The notes below the pieces were generated by a model. That model was not told the DNA's origin and made no database searches. It worked only from the letters and a program-made list of their open reading frames with translations. This document shows positions 7,301-13,733 of a stretch of DNA of 15,612 nt, piece after piece. The stretch lies in assembly GCA_012798145.1 (NCBI GenBank), contig JAAZNT010000257.1, positions 1-15,612 of the forward strand, written 5' to 3'. Position 1 is the first letter of the stretch. Every line of letters starts with the position of its first letter. The translations under genes were made by a program, and so were the position numbers. This DNA is from Thermoanaerobaculaceae bacterium (GTDB lineage: Bacteria; Acidobacteriota; UBA4820).

Positions 7301-7795
7301 TCAACTGCTTTCTTTTGCTGTCAGCTTGTTTGCTTTCATTTTCAAGATGCAGACATTCTCTATTTTCTGTCTGTTTTCTAAATGTTTTTTTCTCATCTCG
7401 TCAGGATTTTTTTCAAGATGTTCAAACATCACATTCAGGGCAAAAACTTTCTCATCATAAGATTCAACTATTTCAATATCTCCAAAAACCACAACGCTTT
7501 TGAATCTGTGCTCGCACTCATTTTGGACATAACCGAGATCCTCAATAACAGTCAAGGACGCCTTGGGATTTGCTTTAATAAAATCTATTTTCATCCCCTT
7601 TTTTGCTGTGTGAAAAAAGAAGGTTTCGTTTTCAAAATCATAGCCGTAACTCAAAGTCAAAACATAGGGCTGGCAATCTTTTGAGAGCGCCAAAACCGCA
7701 TATTTACCCTCTTTGATTATTCTTTCGATTTCTTGTCTCTCTTTTATCTCTTTTTCGGATCTCCTAAGATGATAACGGGAAAATTCTTCATTCAT
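7301..7795 (-). CDS. NimA-like pyridoxamine 5'-phosphate oxidase-fold flavoprotein
   Basis: This is a 164-residue split-barrel protein. The N-terminus has the YHLRRSEKEI block typical of the NimA/PNPOx-like group, followed by IERIIKEGKYAVLALSKDCQPYVLTLSYGYD, then FFFHTAKKGMKIDFIKANPKASLTVIED, where the family binds FMN or a related cofactor, and FKSVVVFGDIEIVE. Some members reduce nitroimidazoles, but most have unknown substrates, so resistance should not be assumed. I chose the ATG at 7795; AAAGGG lies somewhat far upstream. A GTG at 7807 is the alternative. It ends about 46 bases before the -35 box of the following operon and has no clear terminator. Cytoplasmic. Confidence 0.85.
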   Translation of the reverse strand: MNEEFSRYHLRRSEKEIKERQEIERIIKEGKYAVLALSKDCQPYVLTLSYGYDFENETFFFHTAKKGMKIDFIKANPKASLTVIEDLGYVQNECEHRFKSVVVFGDIEIVESYDEKVFALNVMFEHLEKNPDEMRKKHLENRQKIENVCILKMKANKLTAKESS

Positions 7796-7796
7796 T

Positions 7797-8065
7797 TCAA
7801 AAAGCACCCTTTAGTTTTTTCGTTATTCTTGAATAATTCTCTTCTAACAACATCGACATTTTTATTCTTCATTTTCATAATCTTTTTTGAGTTTTTTCGC
7901 TATAGCTTTTCAAACTGCTTAGGAATAAACCAGCCGTTTTTATAACAATGCTCCTTAAATTTATCATAAATTTCAGAATCCCTTGAAAACATCTTATCTT
8001 TTCTTTATTTCAAGAGTTTTATTTTTTCTATTCCTGACAAGAGTTCTTTTTGTTCTTTCAATAAA
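7797..8065 (-). pseudogene. possible remnant of a small gene
   Basis: Between two real genes, one minus-strand frame looks protein-like but is broken by stops. LLKEQKELLSGIEKIKLLK ends at a TAA. Then a frame from the ATG at 7992 reads 30 residues including EIYDKFKEHCYKNGWFIP to a TAG at 7902-7900. The same frame continues to 7792, where its TGA overlaps the ATG of the next gene. A 28-residue piece from the ATG at 7878 could be a small coupled reading frame. I do not recognise the family. It may be chance in AT-rich DNA. Confidence 0.3.
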
Positions 8066-8068
8066 ATT

Positions 8069-8665
8069 TTATCTAAGCACATTTCTCCTATGCTTTTCAG
8101 GATCATAAAACTTTATTTCCTTAATATCAAAATATTCAGGATCAAAATCGGGGTCTAACCATTCTTTAATTTCTTTATACCTTTTGCTTTTTGGATTTTT
8201 CAAAGCCCTCAAAATTTCCTCATACCCATAAATTCCGCCACAATCTTCCGGCGGACAAGCCCTTTCTCCAGCAATGCACACTGGATATATGACATTTTCT
8301 TCTTTGGCGATAACTTTTTCTAATTTTATCAAATGTCTCCATTCATCACCAAAATCATAGATATAAAGCCCTTTTCGGTTGCTCTTTGAAAAGTAATCAG
8401 AAATATGCGCTTCCCATTCTGAGATAATTTCATCATCATCGCTATCCTCCATAGGAATGCCTATTTCATCCATCCAACCATTTTTAGGGTTTTTTATCCT
8501 AAATTCATTCAAATGACAGTCTTCCCAGCCCATAGCGTTTTGAATTGCAACATGCAAGTCCCAAAACGAATAGGTTTCTGGAACCTGAATTTGTCGCCAA
8601 ATTGGAGGATTCGACCCAATAAGTTCAATCCTGAACTGAAATACCTTTTCAAAATTTTCTTTCAT
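8069..8665 (-). CDS. PRiA4_ORF3-like protein (plasmid pRiA4b ORF-3 family)
   Basis: The 198 residues follow the family closely: VFQFRIELIGSNPPIWRQIQ at the start, ETYSFWDLHVAIQNAMGWED, then YIYDFGDEWRHLIKLEKVI, and CIAGERACPPEDCGGIYGYE, a Cys-containing loop. It ends with FDPEYFDIKEI. The biochemical function of the family is unknown; it is common on plasmids and in accessory regions. The ATG at 8665 is supported by AAAGGAG eight bases upstream. No partner gene is obvious: the upstream side is 460 bases without a gene, and the downstream side is possible gene debris. Its position next to the cassette region fits accessory DNA, although it is not flanked by a recognisable cassette site itself. 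Confidence 0.9.
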   Translation of the reverse strand: MKENFEKVFQFRIELIGSNPPIWRQIQVPETYSFWDLHVAIQNAMGWEDCHLNEFRIKNPKNGWMDEIGIPMEDSDDDEIISEWEAHISDYFSKSNRKGLYIYDFGDEWRHLIKLEKVIAKEENVIYPVCIAGERACPPEDCGGIYGYEEILRALKNPKSKRYKEIKEWLDPDFDPEYFDIKEIKFYDPEKHRRNVLR

Positions 8666-9020
8666 TTTAGGAGCTCCTTTATACCAATTTAGAACTTTAA
8701 TTTAAAATAACTTTTTGATTTTGCTATTGCAAAGGGTTTTTTGAGGGTAATAGTTCCACTTTTTGATTCTTTAAATGTTTAACAAAACACAAGACTTAAC
8801 ATTTTCACTGAAAATGTATTTTTTATTTATCATTTAAGTAATGTTGTACAATTTGGGTCAACAATTGTTTTCAAAAAATGTGATATTGAAAAAAACATCA
8901 TATCGGTTTTTGTGTCGCCTTTTCCATTGTTCGTTTAGTATATCGTTTTTGTTTTTGCTCACCAAACCTTGTATATTTTTTTCTTAGTTTTTAGTCGTGC
9001 CGTTGTCTTTTTACTGTTGA
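8666..9020. other. AT-rich stretch without a gene
   Basis: No reading frame with protein-like composition or a ribosome binding site was found on either strand. It holds a perfect AT-rich hairpin at 8799-8817 (ACATTTTC, loop ACT, GAAAATGT), the palindromes ACAATTGT and TTGTACAA near 8840-8875, and an 11-base direct repeat (ACTTTTTGATT) near 8708 and 8753. A minus-strand TTGACC without a good -10 box is present. It could contain the promoter of the PRiA4_ORF3 gene and decayed cassette DNA. Confidence 0.5.
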
Positions 9021-9106
9021 GGATAACGATTGGCGGATAAAAGAAGTTGCGACCAACGGGAGCAATTTAGAGAAATCTTTGATATCCTTTTTATCCTCTG
9101 TTAGGC
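9021..9106 (-). other. attC-like recombination site at the end of cassette B
   Basis: Read on the minus strand, the site opens with GCCTAAC (9106-9100), a good R'' box, and closes with GTTATCC (9027-9021), which keeps the essential GTT but departs from GTTRRRY. The inner arms GGATAAAA (9035-9042) and TTTTATCC (9089-9096) pair, with extra unpaired bases. The spacer on the GTT side is long and that on the AAC side short, as in the site at 9987. The weak final box fits a last cassette, because those bases come from the DNA next to the array. Confidence 0.55.
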
Positions 9107-9992
9107 GACGCAACGGGCAATACAATCACTCCTTCTTCTTAATACTCTTCAAAAACGTCACCAATATTATTGTACTCATCAAAGTTATAAATCCAAATAT
9201 AATAGTCAATGATACATCTGACTCTATTCCTTTCATTCGCATCGCGATAACCATTCCGTCGATAGCAAGCGACATTAGAATGCAAAACATAAGCATTGCT
9301 GGGGCCAATAAAAAGCCTAATGACTTTTTATTCGATAGAAAAATTGCTGTGATCAATAGTCCCGGCAGAACTACAGATAAGTCTAATACATGAACTGGAT
9401 TTGTGAGTAACCCATTCTCAGTTATACTCTTTGGTATTTCATTCTTAATAAGTGCGGGAATTATTTCCGAAAGCCAAAGGAAATAAAACAGAATAGCGAT
9501 AACGATCAAGAACACACTGACCGTCTTGATAGGAATATTGCTACTATCCCAATCTATTACTGGCTCTTTGATCTGTGATAATATAAAATACATAAATGAA
9601 TAAAATGATAAACCGAGAATAAAACAGTAGACTATAAATAGAGAATTGAAATGTATTGCAAAAGTATAGATTGCATACGAATATATTAAATAAAATATTG
9701 CTCCACTCCATATGAGCATTGCTGCCTTACTCTTTTTATATGCAAGAAATGAAGTAATGAGTAAAAGAGGAGAAATAATGAACAGGTTAACAATATCTTG
9801 TCCAATGCCTTGTGTAGCAAGTGTTAGTGTTTCTCGTGAATAGGTATTTTCGATGAATACACCAAAGTAACTTGCAATTATTAATAATACAGATACGGGA
9901 AGTGATAGTGCAAGAGCAATTTTACCAGGGTTTTTCTCAGTCATTTTTACACTCTGCTTAATATTTCATTTTTTGCCTGTTATGTCGCCTAA
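9027..9992 (-). mobile_element. gene cassette B (membrane protein plus attC-like site)
   Basis: If the G|TT cut used by integron integrases applies, the cassette runs from TTAGGC at 9992 to the G at 9027, 966 bases. It has the usual compact form: a leader of about 48 bases, one gene on the same strand, about 20 bases after its stop, then the attC-like palindrome. No promoter is needed inside it. The boundaries are inferred from the two sites only. Confidence 0.55.
9126..9944 (-). CDS. integral membrane protein of unknown function
   Basis: This 272-residue protein has about eight predicted membrane segments, roughly at residues 9-31, 48-68, 75-95, 98-122, 140-162, 185-205, 210-230 and 246-266. 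It has a short charged start (MTEKNPGK) and a Lys-rich end (SIKKKE), consistent with both ends in the cytoplasm. No catalytic or transporter motif is recognised; TQGIGQDIVNLFI between the first two segments is the most distinctive soluble part. The ATG at 9944 has only a weak AGAG before it. It fills almost all of cassette B, between two attC-like sites, and looks unrelated to any neighbour, as expected of a captured gene. Its role could be defence, stress or small-molecule sensing; the sequence does not decide. Confidence 0.8.
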   Translation of the reverse strand: MTEKNPGKIALALSLPVSVLLIIASYFGVFIENTYSRETLTLATQGIGQDIVNLFIISPLLLITSFLAYKKSKAAMLIWSGAIFYLIYSYAIYTFAIHFNSLFIVYCFILGLSFYSFMYFILSQIKEPVIDWDSSNIPIKTVSVFLIVIAILFYFLWLSEIIPALIKNEIPKSITENGLLTNPVHVLDLSVVLPGLLITAIFLSNKKSLGFLLAPAMLMFCILMSLAIDGMVIAMRMKGIESDVSLTIIFGFITLMSTIILVTFLKSIKKKE

Positions 9993-10068
9993 CGTTCCCA
10001 GCATATACGAAGTTTCGGCAAAGCCGAAATTTTGGCGAACGAAGTGAGCCGTATATGCTGTGTTAGGC
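9987..10068 (-). other. attC-like recombination site at the end of cassette A
   Basis: The 82-base imperfect palindrome is bounded by GCCTAAC and GTTAGGC (9987-9993 and 10062-10068; both fit the RYYYAAC/GTTRRRY boxes). The match extends two bases outward as TCGCCTAAC/GTTAGGCGA. Inside, CAGCATATACG (9999-10009) pairs with CGTATATGCTG (10050-10060), with spacers of 5 and 1 bases. A perfect hairpin TTTCGGC-AAA-GCCGAAA (10013-10029) fills the end. This two-level fold, with boxes, unequal spacers, inner arms and a variable end, is the attC plan. It sits right after the restriction gene and before the membrane gene. Confidence 0.78.
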
Positions 10069-10090
10069 GATGCGGTGGCTCTTTCTTTAT

Positions 10091-10705
10091 TCAAGGCGCA
10101 ACCCCTATTATAAGTAAAGGAACGGGTGGATTATTTCTGCCATGTCTAAGCACGTTATAGACTTCCCCTTCATAATATGCAATCCCTGTTGACATTTCTG
10201 ACTGCATCGACTTCATGGGTAAAACTTCTATCCCAACATTTATTACACCGCCACTATAAAATAACAGATGCTTTACAAACAAGTCATAAGCCACGAATGC
10301 ATATTTTCCAAACTGAACTTCTATCGCAATATTATCTTTTACAAAATCCGTCTGTTTATATGAATAAATCGGAGAAGTAACTCCTTTCCCAATTAGAAAC
10401 TCCTTTTGTCTCTCTAAAGGCAAAGTAATCAACTCCTGCATAATTGAGTAGTTTGTTGTAACATAATAAGAATACCGAACATCTTTCCAATCTCTTTGCT
10501 TAAAAAGACGTTTGAATTCTCGGTTTAATGCATCTGGGTTATACAATAGTTTGCCCTTCATTGTTTTTTCCTTACTGACTTTCGTTCTAAATCTATCAGT
10601 GTCAACCGATTGGATTATATCCGTTATTTCTTTATACACATTTTTATGATGAACTAAAAGATATTCTTCGCCATTTAGATGAGAGTATTTTTCAATTATT
10701 TTCAT
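10091..10705 (-). CDS. BglII/BstYI-type type II restriction endonuclease
   Basis: The 204-residue length and sequence match the BglII/BstYI group, whose members cut sites with a GATC core (AGATCT or RGATCY). The catalytic set D120, E129 and Q131, in TDFVKDNIAIEVQFGKY, has the same spacing as D84, E93 and Q95 of BglII (D-x8-E-x-Q). The following block AFVAYDLFVKHLLFYSGG and the end EGEVYNVLRHGRNNPPVPLL are also typical. The exact recognition sequence cannot be told apart from sequence alone. The start ATG overlaps the stop of the methyltransferase gene (ATGA), so methylase and nuclease are made from one message with the protective enzyme first. The frame is intact, with no missing catalytic residue. 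Confidence 0.88.
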   Translation of the reverse strand: MKIIEKYSHLNGEEYLLVHHKNVYKEITDIIQSVDTDRFRTKVSKEKTMKGKLLYNPDALNREFKRLFKQRDWKDVRYSYYVTTNYSIMQELITLPLERQKEFLIGKGVTSPIYSYKQTDFVKDNIAIEVQFGKYAFVAYDLFVKHLLFYSGGVINVGIEVLPMKSMQSEMSTGIAYYEGEVYNVLRHGRNNPPVPLLIIGVAP

Positions 10706-11643
10706 ATTGATTCCTCATTTTCTGAGATAAAGGGGTTTTTGGCTAATGATAGATTGCCTGTTGGTTCATAGACAGGTTTGTCAGGCCGTACTTTTAATCT
10801 GCCTTCATAAGCAAGTTTAACTCGTTCACAAGCAATATCATAGTATTTCTTGACTATTTCTGAACCTGCAACTTTCCTCTTGTTTATTATTCCAGCTACA
10901 GCGGTTGAACCCACCCCCAAAAAGGGATCAAAGACAATGTCCTGCTCATTTGAAAGGGCAAGAACCAATCTTTGAACAAGCGCAATTGGGAATTGACAGG
11001 GATGGCATGTTTTTTCTACATGATTGCTCTTCACATTAGGAATATCCCAGACATCTGAGGGATTTTTACCTTTGGGGTTGCTGGAGTATTTTCCAACATT
11101 TGGTCCTTTAAAATGTTTCTTGCCAGGATATTTTTGAGGGATACGTACAGTATCTAAGTTAAAAGTGTAGTTATCACTTTTTGTAAACCAAAGAATAGTT
11201 TCGTATCGTCCAGAAAAACGCTTTGAACAATGGAGTCCATGACCAAAATGCCAAACAATACGGTTTCTAAGTTGCAAATCATTACTTTTGAAACAATCGT
11301 AAAGCAATATATCGAGGGGTACGATTTCACTGTTGTCTACATAGTTTCCAACTTCCCAGCAAATACTTCCTTCATCCTTGAGTACTCTTATACATTCATC
11401 AATAACTTGGCTTTGTTGAGAAATGTATTCTTTAATATCCATTTTTTTTTCATATTCCTTACCGATATTATATGGTGGAGAAGTAACAATCAATTGAATA
11501 GACCTGTCAGGAATTTGACTCAAAAAATCAAGACAATCTCCAAAATATAAAGTCGCAATATTTTCTTTAGAAAAAGATGTTTTGATTTCTATTTCTTCCT
11601 GAGGAGCAAAAAGGCTCCTATTTAGGTCATATTTTATTTTCAT
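10702..11643 (-). CDS. beta-class DNA methyltransferase of the restriction-modification pair (probably N4-cytosine)
   Basis: The 313 residues have motif IV TSPPYNIG (S55-P56-P57-Y58) before the AdoMet motif FDPFLGVGST near the C-terminus, the order of beta-class amino-methyltransferases. SPPY rather than D/NPPY favours N4-cytosine, which agrees with the m4C enzyme of the BglII system, but N6-adenine is not excluded. The region in between, with KNPSDVWDIPNVKSNHVEKT and HPCQFPIALVQRL, is usual for the group. I chose the third possible ATG (11643), because GAAGG lies eight bases before it; ATGs at 11658 and 11649 would add five or two residues. It would protect host DNA from the nuclease encoded next. 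Confidence 0.88.
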   Translation of the reverse strand: MKIKYDLNRSLFAPQEEIEIKTSFSKENIATLYFGDCLDFLSQIPDRSIQLIVTSPPYNIGKEYEKKMDIKEYISQQSQVIDECIRVLKDEGSICWEVGNYVDNSEIVPLDILLYDCFKSNDLQLRNRIVWHFGHGLHCSKRFSGRYETILWFTKSDNYTFNLDTVRIPQKYPGKKHFKGPNVGKYSSNPKGKNPSDVWDIPNVKSNHVEKTCHPCQFPIALVQRLVLALSNEQDIVFDPFLGVGSTAVAGIINKRKVAGSEIVKKYYDIACERVKLAYEGRLKVRPDKPVYEPTGNLSLAKNPFISENEESI

Positions 11644-11710
11644 ACCCATTACCTTCATATTTCTTTTCTAACAAAGCCACCGTTTCGTCTAACTCGTTCA
11701 TAGACGACAT
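11627..11710 (-). CDS. possible 27-residue leader reading frame ahead of the methyltransferase
   Basis: A frame from the ATG at 11710 reads MSSMNELDETVALLEKKYEG and ends at a TGA inside the methyltransferase start region. Its composition is protein-like and helical, but there is no clear ribosome binding site and I recognise no family. It crosses the proposed cassette boundary, which argues for chance or for a remnant. Confidence 0.2.
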   Translation of the reverse strand: MSSMNELDETVALLEKKYEGNGYENKI

Positions 11711-11757
11711 TTCGCTTTTTGTCCAAATCTGGAATGATAGATGACATAGTCGTCTAT
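11687..11757 (-). other. attC- or attI-like half site behind the recombinase gene
   Basis: Minus-strand GTTAGAC (11693-11687) fits the R' box. Before it, with a 6-base spacer, are the paired arms ATAGACGAC and GTCGTCTAT (11700-11708 and 11749-11757), nine perfect base pairs. The spacing on this side matches the two attC-like sites. The expected RYYYAAC box on the other side is missing (CCATACC is found). This could be a worn attC or the primary insertion site of the array. Confidence 0.42.
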
Positions 11758-11778
11758 CCATACCTGTGGATTACTCAT
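11698..11778 (-). CDS. possible 26-residue reading frame after the recombinase
   Basis: The ATG at 11778 lies just before the stop of the recombinase gene and has GGAG and AAGGA upstream, a good ribosome binding site. It reads MSNPQVWIDDYVIYHSRFGQ and ends six codons later, at 11698. The DNA encoding it is also the stem-loop of the half site, so the frame may only be the remains of a longer gene cut by cassette insertion. No family is recognised. Confidence 0.28.
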   Translation of the reverse strand: MSNPQVWIDDYVIYHSRFGQKAKCRL

Positions 11779-12856
11779 TTTCCTTCTCCTCCAAAATCTG
11801 GTCTAATGGATTTCGTATTTTCATAAAGTCTTTATTGCTTACATGGGTATAAATCTCGGTTGTCTTTGAACTTTTGTGTCCAAGTAGTTCTTGAATATAT
11901 CTCAGGTCTATCCCATTCTCTAAAAGATGGGTTGCAAATGAATGCCTGAGACTATGGATTGTCACTTGTTTTTTAATCCCCGCCTTTTGGCATGCCATTT
12001 CAAATATTCTTTGGGCTGTCCTTATGGTAATATGCCTTTCTTTATCCGGACCCGGGAATAACCATTTTACTGGTTTATATTTCTTCCAGTATTCTCTTAA
12101 GTTCTTTAAAGTGGCTTCTGATAGCAATGTGTATCTGTCTTTTCTCCCTTTCGCACCTTTAATAAAAACCAACATCCTCTTGCTGTCAATGTCCGCCGGC
12201 TTTAGCTTTACCACTTCACCCACCCGTAACCCAGCAGAATAGACCAACATCAGAATGGCTTTATGCTTAATATTATCAACTGATGATATGATTTTTGCCG
12301 CTTCTTCTTTGCTTAAGACAACAGGAAGTTTTTTGTCTTTCTTTGGTCTTTTGACCTCATAAATAAATCTTTTCTTTAACATACTGCCATAATAGAATTT
12401 CAAAGCATTGATGGCTTGATTAAGTGTGGACGCGGCAGATTGCTTCTCTTCTGCAAGAAAAACCAGATAGTTCTTGATATCACTATCAGAAATTTCTGAA
12501 AGGTTTTTGTTGGCAAACCGCAAAAATTCTCTGTTGATATGGATATAGGTTTTGATAGTTCTATTACTGTATTTCCTTAAGACAAGGTCTTTTTTCAAAT
12601 CTTCAAAATCGTGAGGAGGAGAATTTTCAGAAGGTAGCCTTTGCAATGAGGGATCTATTTTCACTTTTTCGATAGAGAGCATTTTTAGGATTTTTTTTAG
12701 CGTTTCATCGTTATTTGGAATCGTCCAGCATTTTTCTTCAGGATGCCAAATCCTGCCTTTGATCGTTTTTATTTTTTCAATAATTGCAGAATTGTATTCA
12801 AAAACAATTTTAATTCTATCTTTATCCTTTTTCAATATGCTTATTTCGTTTTTCAT
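11771..12856 (-). CDS. Xer-type tyrosine recombinase with an extra N-terminal HARP-like domain
   Basis: The 361 residues form three parts. Residues 1-70 hold IKIVFEYNSAIIEKI and GRIWHPEEKCWTIP, resembling the HARP fold of annealing helicases; this is a tentative match. Residues 85-165 are the SAM-like core-binding domain (DLVLRKYSNRTIKTY). The catalytic domain follows, with R211 (SAGLRVGEV), K236, H301-x-x-R304 (HSLRHSFATHLL), H327 (ELLGHKSSKTT) and Y336 (EIYTH), all present. The insertion that marks integron IntI, expected between WLFPG and AGIKK, is missing, so it groups with XerC/XerD-like enzymes. The ATG at 12856 was chosen over a TTG four codons earlier. It lies directly before, and in line with, the cassette sites, so it is the obvious candidate to move them. 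Confidence 0.9.
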   Translation of the reverse strand: MKNEISILKKDKDRIKIVFEYNSAIIEKIKTIKGRIWHPEEKCWTIPNNDETLKKILKMLSIEKVKIDPSLQRLPSENSPPHDFEDLKKDLVLRKYSNRTIKTYIHINREFLRFANKNLSEISDSDIKNYLVFLAEEKQSAASTLNQAINALKFYYGSMLKKRFIYEVKRPKKDKKLPVVLSKEEAAKIISSVDNIKHKAILMLVYSAGLRVGEVVKLKPADIDSKRMLVFIKGAKGRKDRYTLLSEATLKNLREYWKKYKPVKWLFPGPDKERHITIRTAQRIFEMACQKAGIKKQVTIHSLRHSFATHLLENGIDLRYIQELLGHKSSKTTEIYTHVSNKDFMKIRNPLDQILEEKENE

Positions 12857-12929
12857 AGTTCTATTCAATGCTTTAAGATTTTTCTTAAAAATTTCTTATG
12901 ATTATGCTTTTTAAGGATTTGAATATTCC

Positions 12930-13733
12930 TTACTTCCACCTTCTTAAACTTCCTTTTGGGAAGGTCCATTCTGGGGTTTTTAGTTCTTTGTCTTCTACTT
13001 TATACCAAGGGGAAATGGAGTCAAAACTTTTTAGAATGTGCATTTCTTGAGAGGGCATATAACTTTGGGCAAGAAGCATTATTTTTTCGCCCTTGCTGTT
13101 TTGGGCAAGGTCAACAACAAGAACTGCGTGTCCGGGATTCCCCGCCTGAAGGAAGATATCGCCTATCTCAATTTCGTTGATTCTCGCTTCAACTGTGTCT
13201 TTTAATAGCGACGGTGTTGAGCAATAAGTGTAAAGAAATTCAAGGTATTCATCGAAAATTTTTCTGTTGTCGCCTTTGTTGTCAGTCTTGATCCATTCTG
13301 TTTTGTTTCCGTTCACTTTTATTCTGAAACCTTCAGCGAATTTTCTATATGGAACAGCCATTCCGTTAGTAAGCGTGAAAATTATCTTGTCGCATTCGCC
13401 TTTTTCATAAAGGTATTCGGCGCGAAGTTTAATAATGGCGTCAGCGCATTGGATCAAATCCTTTTTAAGAATAGGGAAATCAAGCACCGCCGCCCACACT
13501 TCGTTTTGCTTCACACTTCCGTCAAAAAGATGGACAGGATAACCGCTTGGATGAACTTTGTAATTTTGAAGATATTCTGCAAAACTACCTTTTTGAGATG
13601 AAATCCTTGTGAAGCCCTCTGGGGTCAAAAACCTTTCTTTAATTGTTAAATCCAAATTAATCAAATCTGCTTGGGACCCGAAAGAAGAAGCACTTAAAAG
13701 AAAAACCAGAATTAAATGATAAATGCTTTTCAT
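12930..13733 (-). CDS. secreted DUF4846 protein
   Basis: The 267 residues begin with a signal peptide (MKSIYHLILVFLLSASSFGS). The mature part follows DUF4846: RFLTPEGFTRI, SFAEYLQNYKVHPSG, QCADAIIKLRAEYLY, then the strongly conserved GDIFLQAGNPGHAVLVVDLA and LLAQSYMPSQEMHIL, SPWY and TPEWTFPKG near the end. The His after PG and the QSYMPxQ block suggest a hydrolase-like or papain-like pocket, but no activity is established for the family. It acts outside the cytoplasm. Its ATG overlaps the stop of the upstream gene (ATGA), so the two are probably made together. No terminator is clear after it; 61-73 AT-rich bases with a weak hairpin at 12872-12889 separate it from the recombinase. Confidence 0.88.
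   Translation of the reverse strand: MKSIYHLILVFLLSASSFGSQADLINLDLTIKERFLTPEGFTRISSQKGSFAEYLQNYKVHPSGYPVHLFDGSVKQNEVWAAVLDFPILKKDLIQCADAIIKLRAEYLYEKGECDKIIFTLTNGMAVPYRKFAEGFRIKVNGNKTEWIKTDNKGDNRKIFDEYLEFLYTYCSTPSLLKDTVEARINEIEIGDIFLQAGNPGHAVLVVDLAQNSKGEKIMLLAQSYMPSQEMHILKSFDSISPWYKVEDKELKTPEWTFPKGSLRRWK

Larger units (their letters stand above)
9993..11692 (-). mobile_element. gene cassette A (restriction-modification pair plus attC-like site)
   Basis: Between the GTTAGAC box of the site behind the recombinase (11693-11687) and the attC-like site at 9987, a 1700-base unit holds two overlapping genes on one strand, with short flanks (about 50 bases before, 22 after). Both genes belong to one function, methylation plus cleavage, as in known restriction-modification cassettes. 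The right boundary is less certain than the left one. Confidence 0.5.

Noticed and set aside
7301..7795. Nitroimidazole resistance gene nim
   Set aside because: The fold and N-terminal block match the broad NimA/PNPOx-like group, but most members are not resistance enzymes and nothing here shows that activity.
8799..8817. Rho-independent terminator
   Set aside because: The hairpin is almost all A/T and is followed by a T run only on the plus strand, where there is no gene to end.
11771..12856. Classical integron integrase IntI
   Set aside because: The extra segment with the conserved HH pair before the AGI block of IntI is absent; the protein groups by motif with Xer-type recombinases.
12872..12889. 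Terminator between the DUF4846 gene and the recombinase
   Set aside because: The stem TTTAAGA/TCTTAAA is short and A/T-only, with no U tract in the direction of transcription.
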